A stretch of 46,185 nucleotides of DNA from Smittium culicis (Eukaryota > Kickxellomycota > Harpellomycetes > Harpellales > Legeriomycetaceae). Within the stretch, counting starts at the first letter, position 1, and each line of letters opens with the position of its first letter. Shown here piece after piece: positions 32,363 to 44,725 of this stretch. Made by a program: the position numbers and the translations under genes. The notes below the pieces were generated by a model, which worked only from the letters and a program-made list of their open reading frames with translations, was not told where the DNA came from and searched no databases. The stretch is from positions 1-46,185 of the forward strand of contig LSSN01001114.1 in NCBI GenBank assembly GCA_001970855.1. The letters run 5' to 3'.

Positions 32363-33341
32363 ATCTACTCCCTATTTCCCAATATGGCCCTATTGCATAA
32401 ACTGCGATCAGTGGGCATTGGGGGAAAACTTCTCAATATGGTCAAGGGCATGTATGATGCTCCGAAAAACGCTGTTAGAATTGGAAATGAAGTTTCCAAC
32501 CCCACCGAATACCTCTGTGGAGTGCGGCAAGGGTACCCAGCCTCACTGATACTCTTTAATTTTTATATTAATGATATATTCGAGGGCATAAGAGGTGTGT
32601 GGGTAAGCGGTGAGTTGACCACTGATATGACCCTGCAGGGCCAAAAAGTCGACTCCACCGACCAGTACATCCACTTGGGCTATATAATGAATAGCAAATG
32701 GGATGTATCTGGGACGATCAAAAACAACAAGAATAAGGTCAGGAAGGCTGTATACGCTGCCTACAACTTCCTGAGACGGTCTGATGCCGATTGGATGTTA
32801 CGGTGGGGAGACATTTGGAATGAGTGAAGCCAGATGCAAGCCCATACATTCAGAAATCGACAAGGCGATCTGGATGGTTGCCAATGTCGGAAAATCAGCG
32901 GCCATGGAGCGCATCAGGGATGAACTGGGCATAAGCTCAGTGTTCACGCGCACCAGCACAGCCCGTGAACGTGCATACCACAAATGGCCAACATCAAAAA
33001 CATGGATCGCCGACCTCATCAAGGCACCGATGAAGGCCCGGATGGCCACGTTGGTGACCGAGAGCGCCCGGTGGATCAAAAAATTTTGCTCTCAAAATTC
33101 AAACGGTTAGACTATCATCACGATAGTCGACCGGAAACGACGAAATAACCGTTCTGTCATCCATCGGTGGACGTTGGACCGGAAAATCGGCAAAAAAGGT
33201 AACTGAGTTGACCTTCAAGCATTCTACCCGGACCTGAAGCTGGGCCTTCAGGAAATTGGTAAAATAAAAATGGGCGCATTCATCACCACCCAGCTCCTAT
33301 CGAACATGAAAATCGTCGACCAAAAATTCAAAAATTTTTGA
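32363..33341 (+). pseudogene. Truncated, internally deleted LINE (non-LTR retrotransposon) reverse-transcriptase relic
   Basis: Three frame-shifted pieces of one polyprotein. Piece 1 (32363-32827) begins inside the reverse transcriptase just before MALLHKLRSVGIGGKLLNMV and has the LINE motif GVRQGYPASLILFNFYINDI. It then jumps in frame near 32603-32617 from VWVSG to ELTTDMTLQGQKV, skipping the segment that should hold the FADD/YADD catalytic motif. Piece 2 (about 32784-33110) has GGETFGMSEARCKPIHSEID and ARERAYHKW, typical of the post-RT region. Piece 3 (33222-33341) has YPDLKLGLQEIGKIKMGAF, before the usual C-terminal zinc cluster, which is absent. It is 5' truncated, internally deleted, frameshifted and inactive. 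Its GC content is far above the flanks, so it is younger than the desert or differently constrained. Confidence 0.88.
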
Positions 33342-33400
33342 ACTACATCCACGTGTTCAGAACACTTATACTTCAAAGTATGAGCAAATAAAAAGCCCCT

Positions 33401-33533
33401 TTGAACCAATACCTAGAGGGTATGGAGCTACTAGAGCGGCGGAAGGGGGTCGGTTGAAAAAGTATTTATATAATATATTTTGATAGCTTTTCGTATATTT
33501 TTAAATTATTCATAATATACTCTCTGTAAAAAA
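33401..33533 (+). mobile_element. tRNA-derived SINE-like retroposon, copy 3
   Basis: Begins TTGAACCAAT, has GGGTATGGAGCTACTAGAGC, GGGGGTCGGTTGAAAAA, and ends ATACTCTCTGT plus six A. It starts about 60 bp after the LINE relic in the same orientation, so the two could be one 3' segment, but copy 1 shows that the unit moves on its own. No clear target duplication. Confidence 0.6.
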
Positions 33534-36457
33534 TACATTTTTAGTTGTGACTAAATATAGTACTTTTATTAAAAAAACATAATAAAATTTATCTCATCAA
33601 GAATCTGTTCTATTTTTTTTAATCGATTATAAAATATATACCTTAATAGGATATCATTTATCTGTAAGCTTTTGAGTCGAAAAATATGATATGTATATTT
33701 TTTATCAGTTTATTCGTTCATGTACTTTTGTATTCTTTAATATATTTTCCCTTCACAATATATTTTTATAAATATCAGTTATTAAATAAATAATATGTAA
33801 TTTTATAACTATTTTTGTTCAAATATACCCCTTTTTAATAAAAGCTATGGGACTAGTAAATTATATATAAGATAACCTTACTATTTTAATTAAAATGAAA
33901 ATTAAAAATAGTTTAAAGTTGTAAAAAGTTAGTTTAAGTGATTTGTTAAGGTGAAATTTAAATTCATGAGCGAATTAAACTATCATATACATATAAAATA
34001 TCAAAAAATATATATATTCCAAAAAAAAAAAATTCATATTATCAAAAATAGATATCCTGTAATAATCTTCACTTTTAAATTCATCAGTAACGAAGCAAAT
34101 TAAGGTTTATTTTATATGATTCTATTAAAAAATAATTATCAAGTATTTATGGTTAATTCACTCGAAGCTGATAGTAAATATATTTAAAAATTACCTTATT
34201 TATTAATAAAATCGCATCCTAGTTAAAATACAACCCCCTACATTTAACCATGCTCTAATTTTCTATAAAATCATTGAATATAGGTATTAATTTGATTTAT
34301 TTTAATCGAGATTTTAAAAGTTTAATATTCATCTCATTTAAAGCTATAAATTATCTCAATGAGCTTTTGATAAATTTTTTCCGCAATTGATTTGTTTATT
34401 TAGAAAATTTTAAGGCCAAAGAAATATTTAATATTGAGATGATAACTTTTTAAATATTCAAAACCGAAAATAAATATATATTGTAAACTTTCTTTTAATA
34501 TTTTTACTTCATACTTTTAACCTTTATATATGAATTTTTAATAAGCTCAAATAATTATCGATTAATCTTTAGTTATAAAAACGATGGCAGAAAATCTTCA
34601 ATTTTAAAATCATAAAAATCATATAAAATTTATATGGATCCATTCTGCTAACTTTTCTTTTATTATTTATTATTTTAATAGATAAATCTACTGTAAAGTG
34701 TTTATAAAGTTAGTCGATATTCGCATAGTATGATGATTACATTCAATTTTTGTAAAACATACTTTATATATTATTGAATTCAAAATTTATTAAAATTACC
34801 ATAGTTAATTTTAATTAAATAACTAATTTTTATCATAGCAGTATTTATACGTAATTTTTTAATTTTTTTTTTGAATTCATGTTAACCAAAATCCCTAGTA
34901 AATAATATAATGTAATGTAAAATAGCATATTTTTTATAATTATCTAAAAATAATTTCTTTAATTCAACTAAAATAAATATTATTTCCACTTGAATTTCTG
35001 AAAATAAAGATAATTAAAAATTAAGGTGTATGAAAGCTTTTTTTTAGTTTAATCGAGATCATTTTGAATTTTTATAATTTAAAATTTTTCATTAAAAGAA
35101 CTAAGTAAAATATACCTTAAGGATCAATGTCCGAATTTTTTGGAATTTATGTCAAACAAGCATTAAAAAATCTAATTATGGATAAATTAAAATTCCGTTT
35201 ATATGGTAAATTTTTTTAAAGTTCTAATTTATAATTTTGCGATTCACGATATATAATTCTGAATTAAAATTTTTTTAAAAGAGGTTAATTACTAATTATA
35301 AATTCCATTAATTAAATATTATTCTGAAAAAGTCATACGAATAAAATTTGTAAAATTATTCCATTGTCCCTACAATCTAGGAATTATTTACCTTTTGATT
35401 ATTAATCATTTATTCTTAAACCTTATTTTATTTATATATACCGTTTTATTAATTATAAAATGACTCGAATAAGAGGTATTTTTTGGTATTGTACTCACTA
35501 AATTAAATATTTTTAAATACACGCCTCAATATTTTTCGCACAAATAATTATTGCCTATTTATTTAATTTTATATCCTAGTTTAAACCAAGAACTTTTGGA
35601 AAAATAAATAAAAAATTTTTTTAATAATATTTATTTTTTTTCTATATTACATCTAAAAACCTATTTAAACCGAAAAAAAAAGAATTTTTATATTATAATA
35701 AGTATAAGCCGTTTAAAAATTGTATATAACTGGATACAAGCTTTCAAGAAAATTAATAAAATTGACGTTAATAAAAGCATAATGTCTAAATTCAAACAAG
35801 AAAATTTCATATTTTAGAAGCTACATATTAAAATTTATATATAAACGATATACATTGTTTTCAACCAATTAAGACCTTCTAATTATTTTAGAAGATTAAT
35901 TAGAGTATATTATATGTCTTTAATTGCTTTGGTGATTTTTTTCTTCGTACAAAATATTTAAAAGATATACTTAATCATAATATATTTCCAATGATTATAT
36001 TTAAAATTCAATAAAAATAATTTTATATAATTTAATTTTATATAAGAATTTTAATAATAATACATACCAAAGAAAAGTTAAAGTACGGGATTCAGTTAGC
36101 AGAAAAAATTATTAAATTTATTAATATTTTCCACATGTATTTGAGTTGATTAAAGCAATAAATTTTGTTTTTAGCGCCTATTAAAGTACTACTTTAATCA
36201 AAAAATTAAGCTATATGCAATTATTTAATATATATTGTATATTATTCAGCTAATTTTTATATGTTAAATAATATTAATTAAAGAAAAAATCGAATTAAGT
36301 ATATATAAAACTCCAGATTTTATCTGAAAAAATTTAACAATTCAAATAAATGTCCAATTTCATATTAATGATGAATAAAGTAGCCAAAAACACGCAATTT
36401 ATTTGTAAAACAGTGGGAAAAAATAAATATTAGTTGAAAAGATGATAATTGTGTAAA

Positions 36458-36670
36458 ATGATTAAAAATTTTATTCGAGAGCCCATGAAAAACAAAAGAA
36501 AAAATACCAATACTACTGAAATTTGTATTTTACAAAAATTAGAGGTTGTAGATAAATTATTTAAGGGATCTTTATTAGATTTAAATGGTTATAGTATCTG
36601 CGGGAAATTTTCTAGAAAAGTAAATTTGTCATGTCTTAAAAAAAGAGGGATTCATGAAAAATATATCTGA
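36458..36670 (+). pseudogene. Weak candidate relic of a CENP-B/pogo-type DNA-binding domain
   Basis: 70-codon frame. After a basic stretch (KNKRKNTNT) it reads LQKLEVVDKLFKG, a hydrophobic spacer, then GKFSRKVNLSCLKKRGIHEK. The order basic residues, KLE-hydrophobic, GKFS, then a K-rich end resembles the N-terminal helix-turn-helix of pogo/Tigger transposases (KLEII..GKSxxxIAxxFGxSxSTxxxIxKxxEKI). Agreement is loose, and frames of this size occur by chance here. No DDE domain is seen downstream. Confidence 0.22.
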
Positions 36671-37009
36671 TACGAGATCAAAGAAAAATAGATAAAAAAA
36701 AAACGAATTAACCAAGGAAATGTGCAGATTGTTATTATATATTATTTTTTCTGATAAAATTTAGTATAAAATGTAATATAACTTAAGATACTCGAAGCAT
36801 TATTTGTTTTATCGAGGAATTGTGTAAAATTTGAATCAGCTTTGAAAATAAAAAATTAAATAAAATGTGTCATAATTAATTGAATAAAATCGAAAGAATT
36901 CACAATATTGAGATTTCGTATCTAAAAACAGTAAATTTTAGTCAAGAATATGTGAAGTGCTAAATGTATCGAATTTTTTTCCCCATCATAAAAGAGCAGT
37001 TGAGTCTAA

Positions 37010-37351
37010 TATACAATAATAAATCAGATACTTATTAACAAAGAATTTTTATTAATTAATGAAATAAAAAATAAAAAATATAATAATGAAATCAGAGAAG
37101 AAATAATTATAAATTTAAAAATTAAATTCAAAATATCTGATAATGAATATAAATAACCAGGAAGCAAATTAACTAAACTAATATTATATGTTATAAATTT
37201 AATAAAAATAATTACGACTGAGATTAAAGAGATTTTGAAACACGAAAATTTTGAAGGGATGGATATTATCGCTGATGATAAATTTGAATTTTTTGAATTA
37301 TTTTATAGAGAAAAAAGCTACCCAATAACCTGTTTTTTAGAAAAAAATTAA
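37010..37351 (+). other. Long open stretch with one internal stop, possibly a decayed ORF
   Basis: About 112 codons in one frame interrupted only by TAA at 37154-37156. The second part contains ILKHENFEGMDIIADDKFEF and REKSYPITCFLEKN. No AUG supports it and no family is recognised. In DNA this AT-rich a stop is expected about every ten codons, but the number of frames available makes one such stretch unsurprising. Confidence 0.15.
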
Positions 37352-40300
37352 AGTAAAATCTAAATAATAAGATTTGATAAATTAAACCGAGCTAATTAAA
37401 TGAATGAAAAATATCTCATTAAGTTACGATAGATAAATTGTAAATCTATTATATATACATAAAATTATTGAATTTTTTGCTGTATAAATAATAAAAAAAA
37501 TATAAAAATGTTAATTTAAAAACATTTACTTCAAATAAAGTAAAAATATTGAGCTTTTTGACAAGTCAAATCCCCAAAAGATCTGAACTAAAGCTTATAA
37601 AATAGGCTTAAAATGCAAAAAAACAGTGCAAAATTATAATTTACTGCTCAAAGAATATAAAAAATTCAGTCTGCTTATGAATTTAAAGCAAATGATAAAA
37701 TAGTATGGGAAATAAACGCAATTTGACACTAAGATCAATGTTTAAATATTTATGGAAGCATAAAAACTTTCGCTGTGAGTCATATTCATTCTTAGTTTCA
37801 AAGATTAGAATAAAATGAAATAAAAAATCTATCATATGATCTATCTTGATTTTTTCAAAAAAATAAAAAGTCGTAAAAAAAAAACTATTGCACTTTGTTT
37901 TTTCTAAATAATGATTATCGATTTTAACGAAAAAGAATATCATTAAATACCTGAAACATCAATAAATCTCACGAAAAAAACTAATAGCAATGAAATTTAA
38001 TAGAAAGTCTAATATCAATGCCATTATAATAACAAATTAATAAGCTATTATATCAAAAATTACGAAGCGATAATTAATTTTTCAATAAAAAATATAATAA
38101 TGAAATTTATAGATGAATGAAAACTTATAATACGTTTTTAATAAATTAATATTATAAAAAAAAATTTAAAACTGTTTCTCTTGATTCTATTTTAATGGGT
38201 AAATAAAAATAGCCTCATTTAGTTCACATAATAAACAAAATTAAAACTTTAATTAAATAAATAACTGGCACTAGGTAATAATACCTCCTACTCAATTCAA
38301 AACAGATACACAAAATATAAATAAAAATCTCTGATTACACTATTAATATGAAAAGGGAAAATACATTGGTTACTATTTATTCTTTTTTATGAAATTTTTT
38401 TCTTTGATTATCTATTATTCAAAAATAAAGAAAACTTAATGACAGTATATGGATTTTTAAATCAATCAAATAATATAATTGATAACTAAAAGAACATTTA
38501 TCCAGGATGCAAAAAAAATAATTTTCAGAAATATAATGGTTAGACTATTTGTATATAATAAAATAAGTAGATAAATTCAAATCAATAATATCTACATTGT
38601 TAATCGTATCTCACAAAAAAATGAAAGTTATATAAATAGATGTATAAACGAAATTTGAAACAAGAGATCAATAAGGATTCGTGTGTTATGAATAAAATAT
38701 TTTAATTACTCTTTATTCTGCTTACCTTCACAATTAGAGGTGTTCAGCTATCGAATTTTATAAAATTTAGAAATATGAGCCATTAATATAAGAAATACTA
38801 GGCGTAAAGTAAAATATAATTTTAAATTATAACAGAGATATAGTTTTAAATTAAGAATTTATATTATTTTTTGTGCGCTTCATAAAGTGACTTAGTTTTT
38901 TAAATTTTAGTTTTCATGTTTTTATGTTGAAAATTTTAACACATGTCCTAATCAGGTATTATAATTTTCATAACATATAAATTTTTGTTTAATAGCATAA
39001 TTTAGTCTTGTAAAACTGGTATTTAATCGTACTGTTTTTATTTTAAATTCGGAACGATTTTGAAATTAAAACAAAATGTAGTTTCGAGTATTAAAAATAT
39101 ATATGTTTAGTGCGTTTATTAAATAATTTTAATGATAAATTCGATATATTTCTAGTTTACGAAATTTATATTTGAGTCGTATCAGATCAATAAGTTTATT
39201 AAAAAAAATAAGGTACTGATAAAATAGCTTTTTTTAATTTACGTAGATAAATTGATCACATCCCAGATCATAACTATTTAATATTTAAAATATTTTAAAG
39301 CTCATCGTTTATTATTATAAAATTAAATACCTTGGAAATATATATTCAGAGAGTTCTCATGTTCTAGAGACAACTATCCGCGTAAAAACATACGTTATTG
39401 GAACCATAAATCTCTTCGGACACTTTAGAGGAACCAGAAAGCTATTTTCAAACGATTTCTTTGTTAATAAATATAAATGTTTTTTTATGTTTTTCTTTGA
39501 TTAAATAATTTCTTTTTAATTTATAATTAGGGTTTTTGGTTTTTAATAAATAAAATGGGCTTGAGTTAAATTAAAAAATGAATGAAATAAAATGAAGCTT
39601 GTTTAAGATTTTATTAAACATTATAATAATTTGTTTTTTATATTATCAGGTTTAACATAACTTGTAAAAATATAAATCTTTGACTGGATATTGAGTTGTT
39701 AGTGATTAAATTTGTTAAATTCCGGTATTTTTTCCCTAATCGCCAAAATATTATCACTATTTATAGTTTTATTTTCTTTTAAAGTTTAGACTTTTTGGAT
39801 CTAGTAGTCGGTTATTCATTTTTTCATACTACTAAAAGTTGAATTTAAACAATTCTTATTTGTACATTGACGATTTTCGCACTGCTTGTTAGATATTTAG
39901 GTTTTATAAGGAATTTATTTCTAATATTTTGTAGATATTAATTTAATTAAAAAATATTTATAATATGCTTTATTATTATTTTATTGTTTTATGATCAACT
40001 CCAAGATTTAATAAACAGTGTTCTTTTGAGTTTCATCTGAAAGTTATCGCTCGCAAATTCGACATATATAAATATATATTTTAAATAAATAAATTATCCG
40101 AAAACTGCTGATACAAAAATAAAAAATCGCAGTTTTTCTATCCAGAATCGGGACTGAGTATATTTTATTGAGCTCTGATTTGAAAAAAGATGATTGATTA
40201 AAAAATCAAAACAATAAATACAGATAAATTATATGTAAATAAAATTTACGAGAATTTTAAATTGTGTATATCTCGAGAAAATAATCGCAGCTTCAAATCT

Positions 40301-41149
40301 ACACCTTATAATATACAATTTTTCTATCACTATATAAGAATTATAATAGACTAAGATAAAATAAGTGTTGGATATATAAAAGCAGAAAAATTATAGAAGA
40401 AATAATAAAATAAATTAATGTTAAAACAATATTTCTACATTTCTTAAATATATTTGAAATAATTACTATAGTTTGAACAATAAGAGGAATTTTAAATATT
40501 TATCTCTATATAAATTAGTATTTTAAATCGTTTACAATTTTTTGAATAAATTTAAATGATGAATTTTTCCAATTAATTTTAATTTAAATAATTTCTCAAT
40601 TTTTATTATTTAATTTAATTTAATTTTTATAAATATTATAATTACTATATTTTCATGTAATAAATTCCTATTTAAAAAAATAACATATAAATCAACAGAA
40701 TTTTCATAAAATGAGATCATTCTCGGCTTAATTTCAGTTTTGCAAAAAAAAATTGCAGTAAATTTAATTTTAACAAATTTAAAATTTTATACTTCTAATA
40801 TTACATATATTTTTATGTTAATAGATTATAATTAATGATTGAGAAATTATTTCGAGTACATAACCTTTTTCTATTGAAATTTTCCTACTCGTCGCTATAG
40901 TTTTACCTATATATTCTATTAGAAAATACTATAAAATAGTTGGTCTAATTTTTCTATAGCTTTACCTTTTTAAATTATCAAATTTAATTATATTATAATA
41001 AATTTATACTCTCAAAAGTGTTCATAAACATAAATGATAATTTGAGTTTATAGTATTTATAAATAAAAAATTCTTTAAAAATTATTTTCGAGATGTCGTA
41101 ATTCTAATTAGTGTATATTTAAATCAGCTACTTGAAAAAATATCTTTTT

Positions 41150-41264
41150 GGAATAGAGCTGCTAGAGCAGTGGAAAACGAACAGATGAAAAAAATATTTC
41201 TTTAAAAATTTTATTAGCCATGATATACGTTTAAATTATTTATAAAATCACCGAGAAAAAAAAA
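41150..41264 (+). mobile_element. tRNA-derived SINE-like retroposon, copy 4 (5' truncated)
   Basis: Starts GGAATAGAGCTGCTAGAGCA, lacks the box-A head, has GAACAGATGAAAAAAATATTT in place of the box-B-like site, and ends AAATCACCGAG plus nine A. It is the most diverged of the four copies. Confidence 0.5.
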
Positions 41265-41921
41265 TGCTTAGAGGTATAGGGTAAGAAAAAAAATTTTTTT
41301 TCTCATAACTTTACACTTTCAAGTTTTTTTTGTTAACTAAAAATTTAAAATTTAAAATGTAAAATATAAATTCAATTCCTTTAGATTTTTATTTGATTTT
41401 TTTTACTGTCCCGCTCTAAAAAATCAGTTTTTAGAACTAAATATCTATAAAAATGACTGTAATTTTAAACTAAGAAAAGCTTATATAAAAACTTGGTAGT
41501 TACCTCAAAGAAATTTTATACGAAGGAAGAAAAAATTAATCATATTTATTAATTTTTTTATATTGATAGCGTATTCAAAATTTTTTTAATTGCAGTTGTA
41601 TTTTAGTATTTTTATGAACGCAGAAAAATGTCATTAAAGTTGCGATTTAAATTTATTCTATTTAGATTATGTTAATACCAAATAGAACCTAGTATGATAT
41701 AATTAGAGAGAAAATGTTGATTTTTAATGGAAGGATATATGATCCATAATTTCAATTCAAATTTAAATGGCCGATATATCTTAGCTTTTAATTTTATTTC
41801 ATTAATAAATACTCGCAAAAATTATAAGTGCTTGTTATTTTGTCTTCAATATTCGTCTTTATTTGAAATAGTATATACTTTTAAAACCCACATCACTCAA
41901 TAAAGATCAACTCAAACGGAG
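41265..41921. other. Short AT-rich spacer
   Basis: No gene or repeat recognised between the SINE fragment and the MITE. Confidence 0.5.
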
Positions 41922-41923
41922 TA

Positions 41924-42460
41924 CAGTAAAACCTCTATGATGGCAACACCTTGAAATGGAAAACCTCTAAGATAGCAACTTAATTAATTTTAATTTGAAA
42001 AAAAAACATTGATTTATTGCTAAGTATACCCCATTTTTATTAAAGCGATTTTATAGGCTAATTAAATTAAATTTGCAACTTTTAGAAAATTTTATTTGTC
42101 AATTGGCTATTTATATTGCAAATAATCTAGCCTATTGTCAATTGCGCTCTGAGAAAACAATTTGCAGCTCTGCTGTAAAATGGCTGAAAAATGAGCCAAA
42201 ATATAATTTCTAAGATAGCAACTAAAACATGTATTTGACGAATTAAGTTTTATTTTTTTTTTAAAAAAAAAAAATAAACAAATCAAATTATCATGTTTAG
42301 AATTCTAGATTTTAAGTTTTTTTTTTTGTTAATTTGTAACTAGTTCCTTGCTAGCTATTTTTAACATTAAAAAACCTCTCAGATGGCAATTTGTCATCTA
42401 AGAGGATATTTGAACTATAGTGGGGCAAAAATAGTTGTATCTATCACAGAGGTTTTACTG
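41924..42460. mobile_element. Pogo/Tigger-type (Tc1/mariner) non-autonomous MITE, 537 bp
   Basis: Terminal inverted repeats begin CAGTAAAACCTCTATGATGG at the left and, read inward, CAGTAAAACCTCTGTGATAG at the right. Both ends are flanked by TA (41922-41923 and 42461-42462), the Tc1/mariner target duplication; the CAGT...ACCTC terminus is characteristic of pogo-group elements. There is no transposase frame. Internally a CCTCTAAGATAGCAACT-like motif recurs at 41964-41981 and 42208-42223 and as an inverted pair at 42374-42405, resembling extra copies of the terminal transposase-binding site. Intact termini suggest fairly recent mobility by a transposase encoded elsewhere. Confidence 0.88.
42374..42405. 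repeat. Near-perfect hairpin inside the MITE
   Basis: CCTCTCAGATGGCAA and TTGTCATCTAAGAGG pair at 13 of 15 positions around one base. The arms are copies of the terminal inverted repeat motif. Confidence 0.7.
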
Positions 42461-42465
42461 TATAT

Positions 42466-42720
42466 GGAAAATCTTGAACTAAGAGAGCGCTTTGTTGCAG
42501 TTTATTTCTATTGGCTTGGATAGTCGTTAGTTGCCAATATTATTGGCGGAATTAAAAAGTCATTTCAATCTTACTATTTATTCGTTTAATTATGGAGAAT
42601 TTATTTGCTAATTAAAAGAACCAATTAACTCATTAGTTAAAAATTTTTAATTCAAATTTATACGCTGTATCACTTATCGCTATAAAATGACACCTTCATT
42701 AAGTATCGTCCATATTGTAC
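42466..42720 (+). repeat. Promoter-like dispersed repeat, longest copy
   Basis: Begins right after the MITE: AGAGAGCGCTTTGTTGCAGT, CTATTGGCTTGGATAGTC, AATATTATTGGCGGAATT, TTCGTTTAATTATGGAGAAT, TTATTTGCTAATT, ACCAATTAACTCATTAG, TATACGCTGTATCACTTATC, then TATAAAATGACACCTTCATT (TATA at 42681). It aligns with 1-190, 26440-26690 and, less well, 1120-1290 and 27320-27610. The MITE sits at or just outside its 5' edge. Confidence 0.6.
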
Positions 42721-43324
42721 TTTGATATAAAACATTTATTTAAACTCTTTCCGGTTCTACATGCTTTAAAAGAACGGCTCAGCTGTTTCGTTTATGGTTT
42801 AAAGCATGGTAATAATTTGCTAACAAATTGAATTAATATGTTTTTTAGGTTTGGGATAAATATATTTTCAATGAATGTAATTGGTTTAGATAATAGACCA
42901 AAAACAGTCTACTGTCTGCGAAAATACTTTATACATTGAGGATATAATTCATATTAAAAAATATGATTTAATATAGGAATAAAGAGCTGAATAACTAAAT
43001 TATCAATTGTTTTGTATTGGGACTAAAAAAATGATATATACAGTGGGGGTTTTAATCTATTCTTAGTTAACTAAATCTAGGCCTGAAGTTAACTATTATT
43101 TTTACAGCATTGGATTATTTTTGAACCTGTGAAAATTAGCTATTAATACTCGATAAGAATAACATAATGTAGAATGCTATTATGGTATTGGAATGCTTAA
43201 ATTGGGTAGCAAATATATGAATAGCTTAAATGAGATAACCTAATGAGCAGGTGTACGTTAGCCCTTTAATGGGCAGTAAATAATTTTATGGCTACCAAAT
43301 CTAGTCAACTGATTTTTCTAAAAA
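42721..43324. other. Spacer, nothing firmly recognised
   Basis: Moderately AT-rich. ACCAAAAACAGTCTACTGTC near 42898 resembles TCAAAAACAGTCTTCTTCGC near 8953, another sign of shared repeat fragments. No gene. Confidence 0.45.
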
Positions 43325-43447
43325 TAATTTAATTTCAAAATTATAATTATTATTGGTTTACTAAAGGTTAATAGCAAATAATAAATTAAATTAAAAGTCA
43401 TAAACGAATCATTAAATTTAATTTACAAAGGGCGTTGGGCGGGAAAG
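43325..43447 (-). repeat. Copy of the CCCGCCCAACG dispersed repeat (minus orientation)
   Basis: Read on the minus strand: CCCGCCCAACG, CCCTTTG, TGATTCGTTTA, TTATTATTTGCTATTAACC, AAACCAATAATAATT. These parallel 8797-8905 over about 110 bp. A 60-codon plus-strand frame (43390-43569) crosses its GC core but has no suitable start and no recognised family. Confidence 0.5.
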
Positions 43448-44560
43448 TGAATGGGAGCTGTGCATTTGAGGAGTTTTTGGTAGTATTGTTGGATAGATTA
43501 ACTATGGAATTCAAGAGAAGGCAGTGGAGAGATATAATGGCGCGTTTTAAAATAGTGGACAAGATAAATTAAAATACGATTTAGAAAAAAAAAGATAGAA
43601 ATTGCAACTATGGCGAAATAAGTTGCGAATATTGAGCCATTTTAATCTGTAATTAATTTTATAATAGCTTGAAATCAATTAGGATCATTATCCAATAATG
43701 TACAATATTGAAGAAGATCAATTCATAATCGCCTAACAGTTCGAATAGGCTATATATCTATTGGCTTATGAAAGATAGTGGGGCTTTATATTAGGGTAGT
43801 TTTAAATAGGTTAGTTCAAGGATTGGCTAGTGGGTATGATGCACATATTTTCTAAAATTAGTAATGTGGGTAGTAAAGAGTGTTAAAATTTACATTTATT
43901 TAAACGTAGTTTTCATCAATATCAAGATTTGTTGTTATGATTTTATGAGTAAGCGAATAAGAAGAATGTTCAGTTTAGGTCAAATAGTTGTTGGAGAGAG
44001 AGGCTGAATTTAGGCATATAGAAAATGGTTCAGATCAAAAAGATGAAAAGTAAAATGTAGAGATATGATTTTTCACGCGCAAGAATCAAAAGCAGCAAAT
44101 ATATGAGTGAAAAAACATGTTTTTTAATTTTTAAACGCTTAGTAAAATTTTTGCAACTTAGATCTAAGTCAGCTGAAGAGCATCTCAGAGAAATAGTAAC
44201 TATTCCGGTAGGAATTAAGAGGTGGAAGAAAATGTTGATATTGTAGAGACGTTTGTAGTTTAAAAATATGATTAATGCACAAATATGTTAGTAATCATAA
44301 AAGTATGAAAATTTTGCCTTAAAATGCTTATATGGCAAAAGAAAGCCAACTGGAAATAACAATGCATCTGGGTGCTTAGATCTAGGCAAAGATTATTAAA
44401 AATTTTTATTATTGAGAATAGTTAAGGTAATTTTAGTACAAACCTAGCCAATTTCCCCTCATTTTGCCATTACTAATCACATTATCAAATACGCCAAACA
44501 AGTGTATTCGCCCCCCACGGTATTTCCTATTAATAGCTGTCTGCCAAAAAAACAAGAAAA
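43448..44560. other. Spacer upstream of the cystathionine gamma-lyase gene
   Basis: No gene called. A 62-codon frame at 44464-44652 starts at a UUG and overlaps the probable promoter/leader. The C-run GCCCCCCACGG near 44511 stands out and could be a regulatory site. Confidence 0.45.
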
Positions 44561-44565
44561 TAAAA

Positions 44566-44575
44566 GTATATAAAG
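44566..44575 (+). promoter_or_regulatory. TATA box of the cystathionine gamma-lyase gene
   Basis: GTATATAAAG, 151 nt upstream of the start, identical to the box before the secreted-protein gene. A T tract and an A/C-rich leader (44651-44725) follow, as is common in fungal leaders. Confidence 0.5.
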
Positions 44576-44725
44576 ACTTCCGTTTTCAATCAATCTCCAA
44601 ACAATTAAATTCAAACAAATTTAAAGCCGATACCCAGCTTTCACTACTTTAATATTTTTTTTTTACTTGTTGTAAAACTGCTATAAACACTTCAACTACC
44701 AAACTCTATTCTAAACTACCATAAA

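Larger units (their letters stand above)
33534..41149. other. Second gene desert (about 7.6 kb)
   Basis: Extremely AT-rich. By eye the plus strand is A-rich from about 36.4 to 38.7 kb and T-rich from about 38.7 to 40 kb. Apart from the weak frames at 36458-36670 and 37010-37351, nothing is recognised. The 86-codon minus frame at 37683-37943 is of F/I/K/N composition and judged a chance opening. Confidence 0.55.

Noticed and set aside
43390..43572. 60-codon plus frame with LGGKVNGSCAFEEFLVVLLD
   Set aside because: Residue mix looks coding, but it lacks a suitable start, crosses the GC core of a dispersed repeat, and the other copies do not keep the frame.
44464..44652. 62-codon frame just upstream of cystathionine gamma-lyase
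   Set aside because: Starts at UUG and spans the TATA box and leader; no motif.
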